Below, in pieces: positions 33,848-44,450 of a stretch of 64,000 nucleotides of DNA; position 1 is the stretch's first letter; each line of letters opens with the position of its first letter. The notes beneath the pieces were generated by a model, which ran no database searches, was not told the origin of the DNA, and saw only the letters and a list, made by a program, of their open reading frames with translations. Both the position numbers and the translations under genes were made by a program. The DNA comes from Symsagittifera roscoffensis (taxonomy: Eukaryota; Xenacoelomorpha; Acoela; Convolutidae): assembly GCF_963678635.1 (NCBI RefSeq), contig NC_087063.1, forward strand, positions 65,896,471-65,960,470, written 5' to 3'.

Positions 33848-34770
33848 AATTTTGAAGTCAATCTTCATGATCATTTCAGGCGCTAAACAAAATTATTAAT
33901 GTACAATAACTATTGATAAAAAGATCTCAGATCGTTTTCTCAATTTCTGCAGTCTTATATAAAACATATTTGAAAAATATTTATTGAAGAAAAAAAAATT
34001 TTGTAGCATGACATTAAATTGTTAGTAATCATAAAATCATCTGTTGTCCCAGCTTTATCACCTAAACATAACAGCAATCATAAACTCACTAATATCATTA
34101 AAATACTAAATCTTTTTCTTAAATAAATATAAACCATTTTAAACTGAAATTCACTTAATTTTAAAATCAGATCATCAAGGCTTATCCTTGGATCTCAATA
34201 AATTTTCTATTTCACTAAATTTAAAACCTGATCATCAGGGCTTATCCTTGGATCAAAAAGAACAATTTTGTTCTCCCCCACCCACTTAGCAAATGTCTAA
34301 CGACCTCAAACGTCAATTCACTATCCAACCCTTCCAAAAGACCCAAGACTAATAGAAATTTTTAAATAAAACTAACCATTCAAATTAGGATAAACAGTGA
34401 AAAACTTCTGTTATTCATCCTTCACTTGAACCCTCCTCTTACCAGACCCAGGATAGATCTTAGACTTAGTAAGTTTTAAATAGTATCTAACGAACTACTT
34501 GCGTTCTATTTATACCTGAACCTTGTGGATGGATTTACTATTCTCCAACCCTTGAACACAATCACTACCCCTAAGTAAGATTAAGTAAGTTAACACCTTA
34601 GCTTAGACTAGCCACGAGAAAGTAAAAAATCAATCTTCGGAATCGATATACTTTTCTCTCCAACCCTAAATAAAAAGACCCAGGTTAAGCTAACCAAAAA
34701 ATCGTAAGGACTAACAGTCTAATAAAATAGAAATACCTAACAACTTTTTGCATCCCTCATCCTAAACCTT
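33848..34770 (+). promoter_or_regulatory. Leader with iterated motifs (unit 1)
   Basis: Non-coding. It holds the hairpin pair at 34170-34194 and 34230-34254 and three TCCAACCCT boxes at 34324, 34544 and 34659. The two intervals between boxes (220 and 115 bp) match the left copy (220 and 114 bp), although much of the sequence between has changed. Each box is followed within ~20 bp by GACCCA or GAACACAATC. Confidence 0.5.
34170..34254. repeat. Pair of GATC-flanked hairpin motifs (unit 1)
   Basis: Two copies of GATCATCA(A/G)GGCTTATCC... with stem CAAGG/CCTTG (first copy) start 60 bp apart. The second copy carries one change in the stem. Confidence 0.6.
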
Positions 34771-35231
34771 ATGTCATTCAAAAATCTAGGAAATAAGCAA
34801 GAATCGTTTTACACAACTGTGAGATAGATAACAAAAAATACGATCTTGTCATCACACCTCATACACAAACAGTTGGATACATTAGAACAAAACGACAAAC
34901 AATAAAAAGAAAAATTATAAATGAACAAAGACAAATCACACGAAAAAGATTTTCAAAAAATAGAAACGCCTTTTCAGAATCAGAAGCCAGCAATTTAGAT
35001 GAACTCTACAAATAAAAAAAATCAATTGATAACAATTGTCCCATTCACGATCAATTATATTTTTCCGATTCAGAAACAACTTCAAATTCATCAAAAAGAG
35101 AAAAAAGAAGAACAAAAAAGCAATACAAACACAAACCAGTACACTTGTATAATTGGAATCAACCAATTAGACACATCGATAGTAATATATTAACAGTCAT
35201 TAAACAAAAAAATGAGCCACACTCAAAGTGA
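34771..35231 (+). pseudogene. ORF1, basic protein (unit 1), broken
   Basis: Aligns with the 155-residue ORF1 of the left copy from the same ATG to a TGA that overlaps the gag start by 20 bases. A one-base deletion near 34800 shifts the frame after about ten codons and a TAA at 35013-35015 interrupts it again. Both lesions are in all three units. The two basic clusters are still recognisable between the lesions. Confidence 0.6.
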
Positions 35232-37266
35232 CGATAGTCCAGATGACGAAGAGGTTTACCCCTTCCTCATAGATGCACCCGATAATAGAGGGCAACATGA
35301 TTTTTGCAAGAATTTACTCGTAAATTTGTTTGAACCCGGAATCAGTCCATGCAAAGCAGAATTCCCAGATGTAAAAATCAAAAGACAAATTATTGAACAT
35401 TATTTGAAAGACATATGTAACTTAACACAACAATATGGAATCTACACCATAGAATTCAGCACACCAAATACGAATCATCGTAAATATGTAATTCAAACAG
35501 ATGATCTTAAATTAGAATTTTCAAAAGTATTCCTAGAATATATCAAAAGCATAAAATATCATAATTCACAAAGAGCAAACTCTATATTCACTAATGAAGT
35601 TTTTGCAATAATATATACCTATATCTCTATATTAGAAAAAACAGAATTTCAAAGTATCTCACCAACTGAAACATCTAAACATACAAAAGTACGACATGAA
35701 ATCACATTATTTTCAACTTTTCTACATATAATCAAAGAAAATTTCACTAAAGACGATGTTTCACAACACACAAAACATGACTTACAAAAAATTTTGGCAT
35801 GGTTTATAATAGATTATTTCACACATACTTTAGACTTAATTTCACAAGCAAGAAAAAATTTCAGACCTCAAAATTCAAACGATGATACTGCCATTACAGA
35901 ACAATCAGACTACGTTTGGGACCCTGAATAGTACCATCCTACATTTATAAATATCCCACAATCTATCTCAAGTCAAGCAATAAGTACAATATCTTACCAC
36001 AGAGATTATGTAAAAGTAGTACCACTAACCATTGATGCAACACCATTAAACTACAATACATTTTTACCTGATACACGAAATAACAGTTTAAATTCGACCG
36101 TCATACACAATGAAAACCTTAAGGGAACTAGAAATCTTACACAACAAGATATTCAAACACCATCACAATTCATAAATGAAGAAATTGTCCAAACAACAAC
36201 AACTACACAACAAAGTATTGCACCAATACATCCAAATTTAACAACACCAAGAAATACAAATACTTCACAGGCACAAGTAACCTTACAATCAACCGTTAAA
36301 CCTTCGGTTGCTCCAAAATATTCACATATGGATTATCAAACATATAGACCCATGACAGTACCGTCAAAAACACGAAAATCATTCACAAGAAACACCTTTG
36401 CAGAACATAATTCTGCTCACAAACAAAGAACAAATCAACCCCCACGAAAAAAAAAAATCATGTATGTTCTCACTATTGGGATAACCCAATGACAACAACC
36501 AACTCAGTAAATTTTCGAACTAATTCACATCCTCCACAGGATCATAGTGAAAATTACCAAATCATAGTGAAAATTTTTTCAACAAAACAAAAATAAAAAG
36601 CAAGCACCTCATCATACGGATTATTTATCATCTGATGATGATTATTTACAACCAGACATTTTTGCACCATATACCCAAGAATATCGCACACAAGGATCGC
36701 GACGACCTCATACATATAATAGAATTTTTTCTCCAAACCCAACAGATACACGAAATCAACAACCAATACATATGCCAAATCCAACTAATACACAATCTTT
36801 TCAACCGATTCAACCAAAAAACCCAATGACTATGCACTCGTATCAACCAACTCAAATGCAAAATGAAATACCACTTCCATATTACCTTCAGCAACACGAA
36901 ATAACAAAAAATCAACTTTCAAATTTTTCGCAAATGCCAAATGCCGCAGAATCACTACAGATGACAATGAATCCATACCTCATGGGTGGATCATCAATAA
37001 CATCAAACAAACCACTGATGGTATTTACAGGAACAGATCCTGAATATTCTGTAGAAGTTTATTTAAATGCAGTAACAGCAAATTTAATTTTAAATATAGG
37101 ACCTGAACCAATTACTACGCCACTATATCAAAATTGGATACATAGACGCACAGCATTGATACAAACAACCTTAGATGGCGCAGCTCAAAAATGGTCTTCA
37201 GTATTACCTATAGAAATAAAATCAGACTGGAAAAGATTTAAACAAGAATTTTCAAAAAATGTTTGA
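35212..37266 (+). pseudogene. gag: gag, N-terminal extension and first part of capsid (unit 1), broken
   Basis: The first 239 codons (35212-35931) are open and match the left copy. A TAG at 35929 replaces its Trp codon. The same frame then continues as a Thr/Gln/Ser/Asn-rich linker to an 11-A run at 36447-36457, where the frame is lost. The last open part (36772-37266, 164 codons) starts with Pro/Gln/Asn-rich sequence. From about residue 82 it shows a retrotransposon capsid pattern: F-x-G, then a helical stretch, L-x-G-A-A-x-x-W and DW-x-x-F-x-x-x-F. It ends at a TGA because of an extra base near 37263. The N-terminal extension is unusually long for a gypsy-type Gag. Confidence 0.7.
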
Positions 37267-38581
37267 CTCCGAAAGAAATAAACAACACCAAAGAGTTTTA
37301 TGTAATGAAATTCGCAGATTACCAAATGAAACCATCAAACAATTAGCAGTACGTATCGAAACACTAGTTCGAAAAGCATATTCACTTAATACGCATGACT
37401 ATAAAAACACAAAAATGTCAGAAATTTTAATGATGACCTTAACACCTCAATTAAGGAAAATAGCAATAAAAAAGAGAGTATCTCATCCTTCCTCAATTCG
37501 AGAGCCAGATTTAGATTTTCGAAAACTAGTAGACAAACTAGAGCAAGCGGAAATCACAATGAAACTTGAAGAAACAGAAAATCTAAAACTACAATATGTT
37601 AATCGAATTGAAACAAACACTACGCATATAAATAACATACAGGAATCAGATACAGACCTAGTTGAAAAAATCACTGAAATATTAAACATTTATGAAAAAC
37701 ATCCAAATTTTAAAGGCAAACTATCCTTCAAAAAATGGTGTAATTATTGCCGACGATACGGACACAGTATTTCCGAAGGTAGACAAAAACAACAAGATAA
37801 CCAAAATAAACCTCAAAAGCATAAAGAACCAAATAAATCGTTCTATCAATATATGAAAAAAGATCAAAATCTACCAAACAAAAATATATATAGTAACAAC
37901 AGTTCAGAAAAACCACTTCCGAACAACACAAATTACACAAGGAATCAATCACCATATAACTCAAGTTATAGAGGAAGATCACCAGAACGAAGAAATACAC
38001 AAAATTCATCACAAAATAATTATAATCGATCAAATAGTCGAAATAACTATTCGAGATCAAATTCCAATGCAACACAATTTGTTTATAGATCCAGATACCA
38101 ATCAAACCCAAGAAATAAACACTATTCCAATAATCAATCACGAAACTCATCATACAACAGAAATAGAAACTATTCACATAATCGAAATAGAAGTTATTCG
38201 AACAATCGAAATCAGAATTACCCGAACAATCGATCAAGAAAAAACTCGTATAATAGATCAAACTATCACAGATCAAATGACAATTATCAAAACAGATCAC
38301 GGAACAGTTCACAAAATCGAAATTCAAGTTATAATAATCAATATAGAAATTATTTTCAGTCACCACATAGGAATAATAACCATTATAATAATTCTGAACA
38401 TCGATACAGAAGTAGTACACCAAAACATCAAAGACATATTAATCAAGTACAGTCAAATGAAGAAACAACATCAGACCCCCCAGGTATTGATGACACAGGA
38501 AGTAACGAACTACAACTAAATCAAAAAAAAACTGTGGATCATCAGATACAGAAAGTGATACAGAAAATACCATCTCCGTAA
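37259..38581 (+). pseudogene. gag: gag, second part of capsid and nucleocapsid (unit 1)
   Basis: 440 codons. Residues 1-100 continue the capsid domain interrupted just upstream. A zinc-knuckle-like motif CNYCRRYGH lies at 161-169, but the final Cys expected at 174 is Gly in every unit. Residues ~185-420 form a low-complexity tail dominated by Asn, Ser, Arg, Tyr and Gln, with many RNRSYSNNRN-type repeats, suited to RNA binding. The frame ends at 38579-38581. A run of nine A at 38523-38531, preceded by CAA codons, leads by a -1 shift into the protease frame. Frames on the opposite strand (37728-38423) are by-products of the biased composition. Confidence 0.75.
38523..38531 (+). other. Candidate -1 ribosomal frameshift site (gag to pro)
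   Basis: The gag frame reads A AAA AAA here, a classical slippery heptamer, and the protease frame is the -1 frame, open from this point on. In units 2 and 3 the C before the run is deleted, so the relation of the two frames is changed there. No downstream pseudoknot was worked out. Confidence 0.45.
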
Positions 38582-39306
38582 ATATGATAACAGTCGAAAA
38601 CGACTATGAACCTATCATATATGAACAACCTTTTACATCACGTATATATGAAAATCAATTGGAACTCCTTCACAATTATTATATTGAACCCATCAAAAAA
38701 ACACAAACTGCACAAGAAATAAACAAAATTAACACGGTAAATAAACCCGATGAAAAAGACAAAACAAAATGTTTAAACACAAATCATATATATCAAAATA
38801 TACAAAAAGAACAACCCAGAGAAAAAATTTGGAAAATACCATTTCTCTTAGAAAGTCCAAGAAACAAAGAAGTTCAACCACAAGATCTTGAAATTGATTT
38901 TTTAATTGATTCAGGAGCAGAATCAAACATAAGTAATATTCCCACATGGAATGAAATCAAAACATTACATCCAAAATTTGCAACCTTTAGTAAACTAACA
39001 ACAGCATAAGGATCAACATTAGTAAATTATGGAAAAATCCAATTATTCCTTCTGCCCACAAGAACAATGGAGCAAAATAAATTTCTAAACAAACCATTTA
39101 AACAAATATTTCATATTCCTGATATTAAGCACAATATCATTGGCATACCATTTATATCAAAATATATACCAACAATCAACATCTTAAATAGTAAAATATT
39201 AATCAAAGATAAATACACAAAAACAAAAAATACAGCTCTAACATTTTTTCAAAGATTAAACAAACAACCACCATTCTTCTCAAAATTTTATCCAATTTAT
39301 AACTAA
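38532..39306 (+). pseudogene. pro: pro, retroviral-type aspartic protease (unit 1), with stop
   Basis: The frame includes the ATG at 38584. The catalytic motif FLIDSGAES is at residues 106-114 counted from that ATG, embedded in the usual LEIDFLIDSGA context. A TAA at 39007-39009 interrupts the domain; beyond it the same frame continues to IKHNIIGIPF, the hydrophobic-Gly block that closes retropepsins, and stops at 39304. The protease would release Gag and Pol proteins. The catalytic Asp-Ser-Gly is intact. In units 2 and 3 Ser after the DSGAESNI motif is Ile. Confidence 0.75.
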
Positions 39307-39687
39307 CAACGGAAACACCTGAAACCATTATCAGGGAAAATATATAATTTTTCAATAAAACAAGTTCACCAGTATGACAAAAGTCAAAATAAACAAGTTT
39401 TTATGTCAGACTTTGAATTTAAACCTATTCAAAAGTTTTTCAAAATCACGATCCCATCTATAAAATATTTGAAAAACACGAACTCGACATCATTTTGTTA
39501 CACGTGTATAACAATACACCGTATCAAGTAACATTATATTTAGGACTTTTAGGATATTGCCAAACAAACGCTACAATCTCACCCATACATGAAGTAGCCT
39601 ACCGCGTAAATAATATACTCCAATTATTAGATATTTGCCAATCCACAATTCTTAACGAAGAATTATCCATAAATAACATAATAAGCA
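39307..39687 (+). pseudogene. pol: Linker between protease and reverse transcriptase (unit 1)
   Basis: The protease frame continues to about 39540, and another frame (39495-39731, 78 codons) takes over before RT starts. No domain is recognised; it probably encoded the N-terminal segment of RT or the link to it. Confidence 0.5.
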
Positions 39688-40374
39688 ATGAAAAGAGAAA
39701 CACAGATTATTTCAAAAAATATATATTTTAAACCAACATTCAATATAACAAATTACACAAAAGAACAACAACAGTTTGTAACGATGTTCAATTTTGAACA
39801 CTCACAAATTACACAAATCGAATTTGACAAACTAGCAAAACAACTGTTAAAATATTCAACAGTCTACGCAACATCAAAATTTGATGTTGGTAAAATCAGT
39901 TCATCACTACATCTCCCGTTAAAACCTGACGCAGTTTTCAAAAAACAAAAAGCTAGTAAAGTACCAATTCATTTACATTACAAAGTAAATAGATTACTTG
40001 ATATTTTGGAACAATACAAAATTATCTCACCAGTAAATAAAGAAGAACAACCAAAAGGTAACACATTTATTAACCCTGTTATCATTCTAGCAAAAAGAGA
40101 ATCATTAAAAATAGTTTTACACGCTAGATACCTCAGTTCACTAATAGACGAATCGAAATGCAATTGGCCTATTGAACCAATACAAGTTATTTTAACAAAA
40201 ACAAACGGAAAATACTTTACTGCCGCAGATATGAATAGCGCATACAATCAAATGCCACTTGATGAACAATCACGACGTTTAACACCATTTGTTATTGGAA
40301 ATCAACAATATGAATTTAACCGCCTATTCTATGGAATTTCCATAGGACCAGCAGCATTTTCAGCTTTTGAGTAA
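39688..40374 (+). pseudogene. pol: pol, reverse transcriptase fingers and motif A (unit 1)
   Basis: 228 codons. Residues 90-160 match the fingers of Ty3/gypsy RT (VPIHLHYK, FINPVIILAK, RYLSSLID). The first catalytic Asp is at 181 in FTAADMNSAYNQ, and the block FYGISIGPAAFSAF near 214-227 is the usual FG-L-AP-F region. His at 145 stands where related elements usually have Asp. The frame is lost at 40372 beside a nine-base direct duplication (GAGTAAAAT twice), and the rest of RT continues in the next frame at 40367. The start is set by homology, not by a real initiation codon, because Pol is made as a polyprotein. Confidence 0.8.
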
Positions 40375-42073
40375 AATGAGTAAAATTTTTAGACCACTAA
40401 TAATCAAGAAAAACGCAATCACCTATTTAGATGATGTTTTTATGCAATCACAGACAAAAGAGGAAATGTTTACAGTTTTAGAACACTATCATAAAATACT
40501 TCAGAACGAAAATCTGAAGGCCGCCCCCGATAAATCGCACTTCTTTTTAACACGAGTTAAATTTTTAGGACATAATATAGAAAGAAACACAATCACTCCA
40601 ATAAAATCACGCATTGATTCTATTCAAAAACTTCAACCACCAACAAACAAAAAGAAAATCCAAGAATTCCTTGGAATGTTAAATTTCTTAAGCAAGTACG
40701 TTTATAAAATGCAATTATATTTAAGATCGTTCTATAATATCCTCAGAGAACAAAATAATTTTGAATGGACCACTGAACATCAAACACGATTTGAAGAAAT
40801 TAACAAACTTTTAACTGAACAAATTTCAAACACAATTCCAGATCCAAATCAACCTTTCTATGCAATGTGCGATGCTTCAAATTTTGGCATCGGCGCAGCA
40901 TTACTACAATCACATAGTGGTACAAATAAAATGAACCTTATATCAGCAAATTCCCGATTATTCATACAAGCAGAGCTACGACTCTCAACTCTAATGAGAG
41001 AATGTACAGCTATAATTTATACAATTAACCAGTATGAATTTCTGATACTTGGATCAAAACATCCAACAGTTCTATTCACAGACCATAAACCAATCATTTT
41101 TCTCTTTACACGAAAATCAAATCCCAATCACCGAGTTTATAGATTTCAATTAATTGTAATGAAATTTCCAAACTTACATATAGTTTGGACAGCAGGAAAG
41201 AATCTTGCATTACCAGATAAATTCAGTCGAAACACACCACCTGAATTACTTACACGAAAAACTACAGTTGAAATACCAAAAAATATAAAATTTTACCATG
41301 CAAAAGACGAAACATCACCCCGACTAGAATGCAAATATGCAGTAAAAACTGACATTGACCAATCACAAATAAATAACCTACAACATTTCCCACTTTACTT
41401 AGATTGCCAAAATAATCACTACGAAGTTGATCTACTAGGAACATCAACTTTCAAACCAATTCCATACTCACAATGGATAAAAAATAACACCCAACAAAAA
41501 AGAATAAAACACCACTCGCATAAAAAAGACCTTTTTCCGTTAATTGAAAAAGAAAATTTAACTGATAAAATAAATTTATCAGGACCACAAACAAATGATT
41601 CAAAATACACAATAAACCAAGTTTTTGACCTCCATGACCCACTTGACACAATTCCCCTATCTAAATTAGAAATTGAAAATATTTTTCTCCCTCCAACAGA
41701 TAAAATTACACTTGAACTCTTGAAACAATATCAAAATCTTGACCCAGTAATTAGACAACTAAAATCATGGCACAACTACAAAACTGAGCCCGTAAAAGCA
41801 GATACCACAATTTTAGGAAATAAAACACTCCTCCGATATTTCCGAAAATTTAATAATACAACAATTAATGAAATCACAGACCTTCTAGAATATCAATTAA
41901 ATGATTCTACAGTTCCCTGTCTCCCTTTAAGTATGATTCTAAAAGCTTTTAACATTTCACATACACAAAACACTAAAGGACACTCTGGATCAGAGAAAAC
42001 TTATTCAAATTTTACACAAAATTTTTATTTCCCAAATGCACCAGTTTGGATGCTTGTGTGTGTGATGCAATGA
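40367..42073 (+). pseudogene. pol: pol, RT palm, RNase H and start of integrase (unit 1)
   Basis: 568 codons. The RT active site YLDD is at 20-23, followed by KFLGHNI near 65-71 and the connection region LGMLNFLSKY near 102-111. RNase H follows, with catalytic residues visible as Asp169 (CDAS), Glu212 (MREC), Asp239 (TDHKP) and Asp284 (LPDKFSR). Residues 300-520 form a long family-specific linker. The integrase zinc-binding part starts near 540 (HTQNTKGH). The frame ends at 42073 where a frameshift separates it from the rest of integrase. Sequence and domain order place the element with Ty3/gypsy retroelements. Unit 2 differs by single residues (Ile79Leu, Val560Ile). Confidence 0.85.
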
Positions 42074-43435
42074 TTGTATAGTATGCCAGCTAAATAAACC
42101 TTATCCAAATCAAAAACAAATAGCACAAAAACAAGATTTTAAAGGACAAAGTTTATATTTTAACCATCGTATTTCATTCGATACAAAAGGACCAATTTCA
42201 CCATCCTCTGAAGGAAACTCCTACATTATGGTAATTGTTGATGCATTTACAGATTATGTAGCACTCAACCCAGTACCACATTGTAACGCTTATTATGTGC
42301 TTACACAACACTTTATGAACACTGGATAGCTAAATTCGGATTACCCGAAATCTTAGTTACAGACAACGGTACAGAATTCTTAAATAATGAAATCATCACA
42401 CTATGTCACTTATATAACATCAAACACAAACCGCATACATCTCATGCACCTTGGACAAACGGTTTAGTCGAAGGTATGAACCGTTCACTACAAGAATATC
42501 TTAGATGTATCATAAATGGAAATGATACAAGATACACAGAATGGTCAGCAGATGTAAAATTATTTCCCTTAGCATATAATTCACAAATTACGACAACTCT
42601 AGGAATGTCACCATACGAAATGGTTTTTAATCAAAAGCCACGTAAACCAATTATGTTTACAGCAAACTCTCATAAAAATGCACAAGGTCATTGCCAACCA
42701 AATAAAGACTCAGTTTGTTATAACCTACCTTTACACACGCATGATGAAGATCATTTTCATCACCCACAAATCCTTAAATTAGCCTCCGGTAGACGCACCG
42801 AATGGATTTTAAATAGAGATAAAAAACACAATGAAATTTACCAAAGAGTAACAAAAAAATTGTTACAAAGGCAAAACATTAACGAACAAATTAATTCACG
42901 CTTTACACCAGCCTCAGATTTAAAAATTGGAAAATTTGTCTTAATACCTAATTTTAATACACAAAAAGGCATTTCTAAAAAATTACAACCCCTTTGCAAA
43001 GAACCAAACCAAATAATTGCCAAACCCACTGACGTAACATATAAAATCACCGATTCAGACCAAAAAGAAATTGTTCAACATCGGAACAATCTATTGCCTT
43101 ACTACCCAAAAGAAAACGCACTACGCGAGTTAACTCAATTATATTCTTTCACAGGTTTAAAAGTTATTCAAAATCACCCACATACGGAAAGAGAAATAAA
43201 TGAACAAAACGACATTCATCATGGAAAACAAAACACAAAACCAACTACAACCCAAAACAATACAAAAAAGCTAGATCAAAAAATACCTCAAAAAGAAAAG
43301 AAAAATAGAAAAATGATAGAAAAAATTATACTACAAGAACAAGTCGAGAAATCAGAACATAGAGAGTCATCACGACTTAGAAATCAACCACGTAAAAAAT
43401 ACAAAACATTCATACCACAATCTAAAATATTTTAA
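42074..43435 (+). pseudogene. pol: pol, integrase core and C-terminal domain (unit 1), broken
   Basis: The Cys pair of the zinc finger (CxxC) is in a shifted frame near 42065-42100. The DDE triad is visible as Asp at 42180 (FDTKGP), Asp at 42362 (TDNGTEF) and Glu at 42470 (GLVEGMNR), with the last two 36 codons apart as in DD35E enzymes. A frameshift near 42290-42320 separates the first Asp from the others. The open part 42476-43435 (319 codons) carries the end of the core, a C-terminal module (KIGKFVLIPNF, GPY/F-like position) and a Lys-rich tail ending SSRLRNQPRKKYKTF. No chromodomain is seen. Integrase would insert the cDNA into the host genome. Confidence 0.8.
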
Positions 43436-44259
43436 AAAGTTGAATTTCAAAAACAACTTTAATTTTAAAATTAATAATCTTTGCACCTCTGAATCATTTT
43501 GAACTTTCATTTCTCAAAGTAACATGCTGACAAACGCGCAACAATTCTAGTTCAAATTTAGCCAATAGGATTCATTCAATCCGTCACCTTCTATAACTAT
43601 AACACCAACCAATTAGACGAAAGATATTAAACTCCAGGCATATCTATAACTATAACTTTACAACCTCCAGGTCAAAAATAAGCAAACCACTCAAACTTGA
43701 CAACTAAAATAAATACCACCATAATATCATAACCCTCCCTTATCTAATAACGCAAAGATCAACAATATTTTCCCAACTTAGACCTCAAAAACCCCCCAAC
43801 CAAAAATGATAAACTAGCCTAAAGTAAAAATACGACCATATTAATTTAGCCTAAAGTACAAAAAACTCAAAAATACCCCAGATCACCTGACAAATAAAAA
43901 TAAAGCAAAGAAGACCTCCCGAACACCATAAAATTCGCCCCCAACAACTTTTCACAAAACTCAACCCAATTGTCAAAAAATCAAAAAATAATCCGACCAC
44001 ACTTGAAAATCGCCCCAAACAACAAAAAATATTCGACCAAGAAGCCATTTCTTAAATGCTCTTCTCTCGATCAGTCAATACAATTTTCAACATTTTCATA
44101 AACTTTTTCACAATACTTAAACTTTTATTCATATTTATCTTTGATACCTTTGAAGCTTTTATAATAATTTTAATCATTTTTTGCAATATTTTTTAAATTT
44201 TCTACTCCCTATTTGAAATATATCTCCAACTTTCCCAAATCATTGACCATATTCACAGG
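43436..44259 (+). other. Non-coding stretch between pol and ORF B (unit 1)
   Basis: Purine-poor AT-rich sequence with no supported frame. CTATAACTATAAC occurs twice (43591 and 43643) and AGCCTAAAGTA twice (43815 and 43847). It may carry the splice or promoter signals for ORF B, but none is evident. Confidence 0.4.
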
Positions 44260-44418
44260 CAGGGGCAAAATTTGGCCAAAACAGGGTCTTTTTACTGCTT
44301 TTGGAGAGCTCGGAAAATCAATCTGATCGACCTAAAAAAAAAAAAAAGGTCGTCAAAATTTTCGAAAATTTTTTGAAAATCCGCCCCCCCCCTCGAGAAA
44401 ATCCTAGATCCGCCCCTG
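44260..44418. mobile_element. hAT-type MITE, 159 bp, with 8-bp target duplication (unit 1)
   Basis: Ends are CAGGGGC and GCCCCTG, flanked on both sides by TTCACAGG (44252-44259 and 44419-44426), the exact signature of hAT insertion. An internal ATCCGCCCC segment resembles the older MITE at 11245-11572. The same insertion is in unit 2, so it preceded the tandem duplication. Confidence 0.85.
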
Positions 44419-44450
44419 TTCACAGGTACGATAACCCAAAGTTTATTTAA

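Noticed and set aside
37728-38423. A 231-codon minus-strand frame (also at 51309-52004) rich in Tyr, Cys and Phe
   Set aside because: It is the exact complement of the low-complexity nucleocapsid tail; its openness follows from the codon bias of that tail.
38067-38519. A 150-codon plus-strand frame in another phase
   Set aside because: Shadow of the repetitive nucleocapsid sequence, dominated by Ile/Thr/Glu dipeptides.
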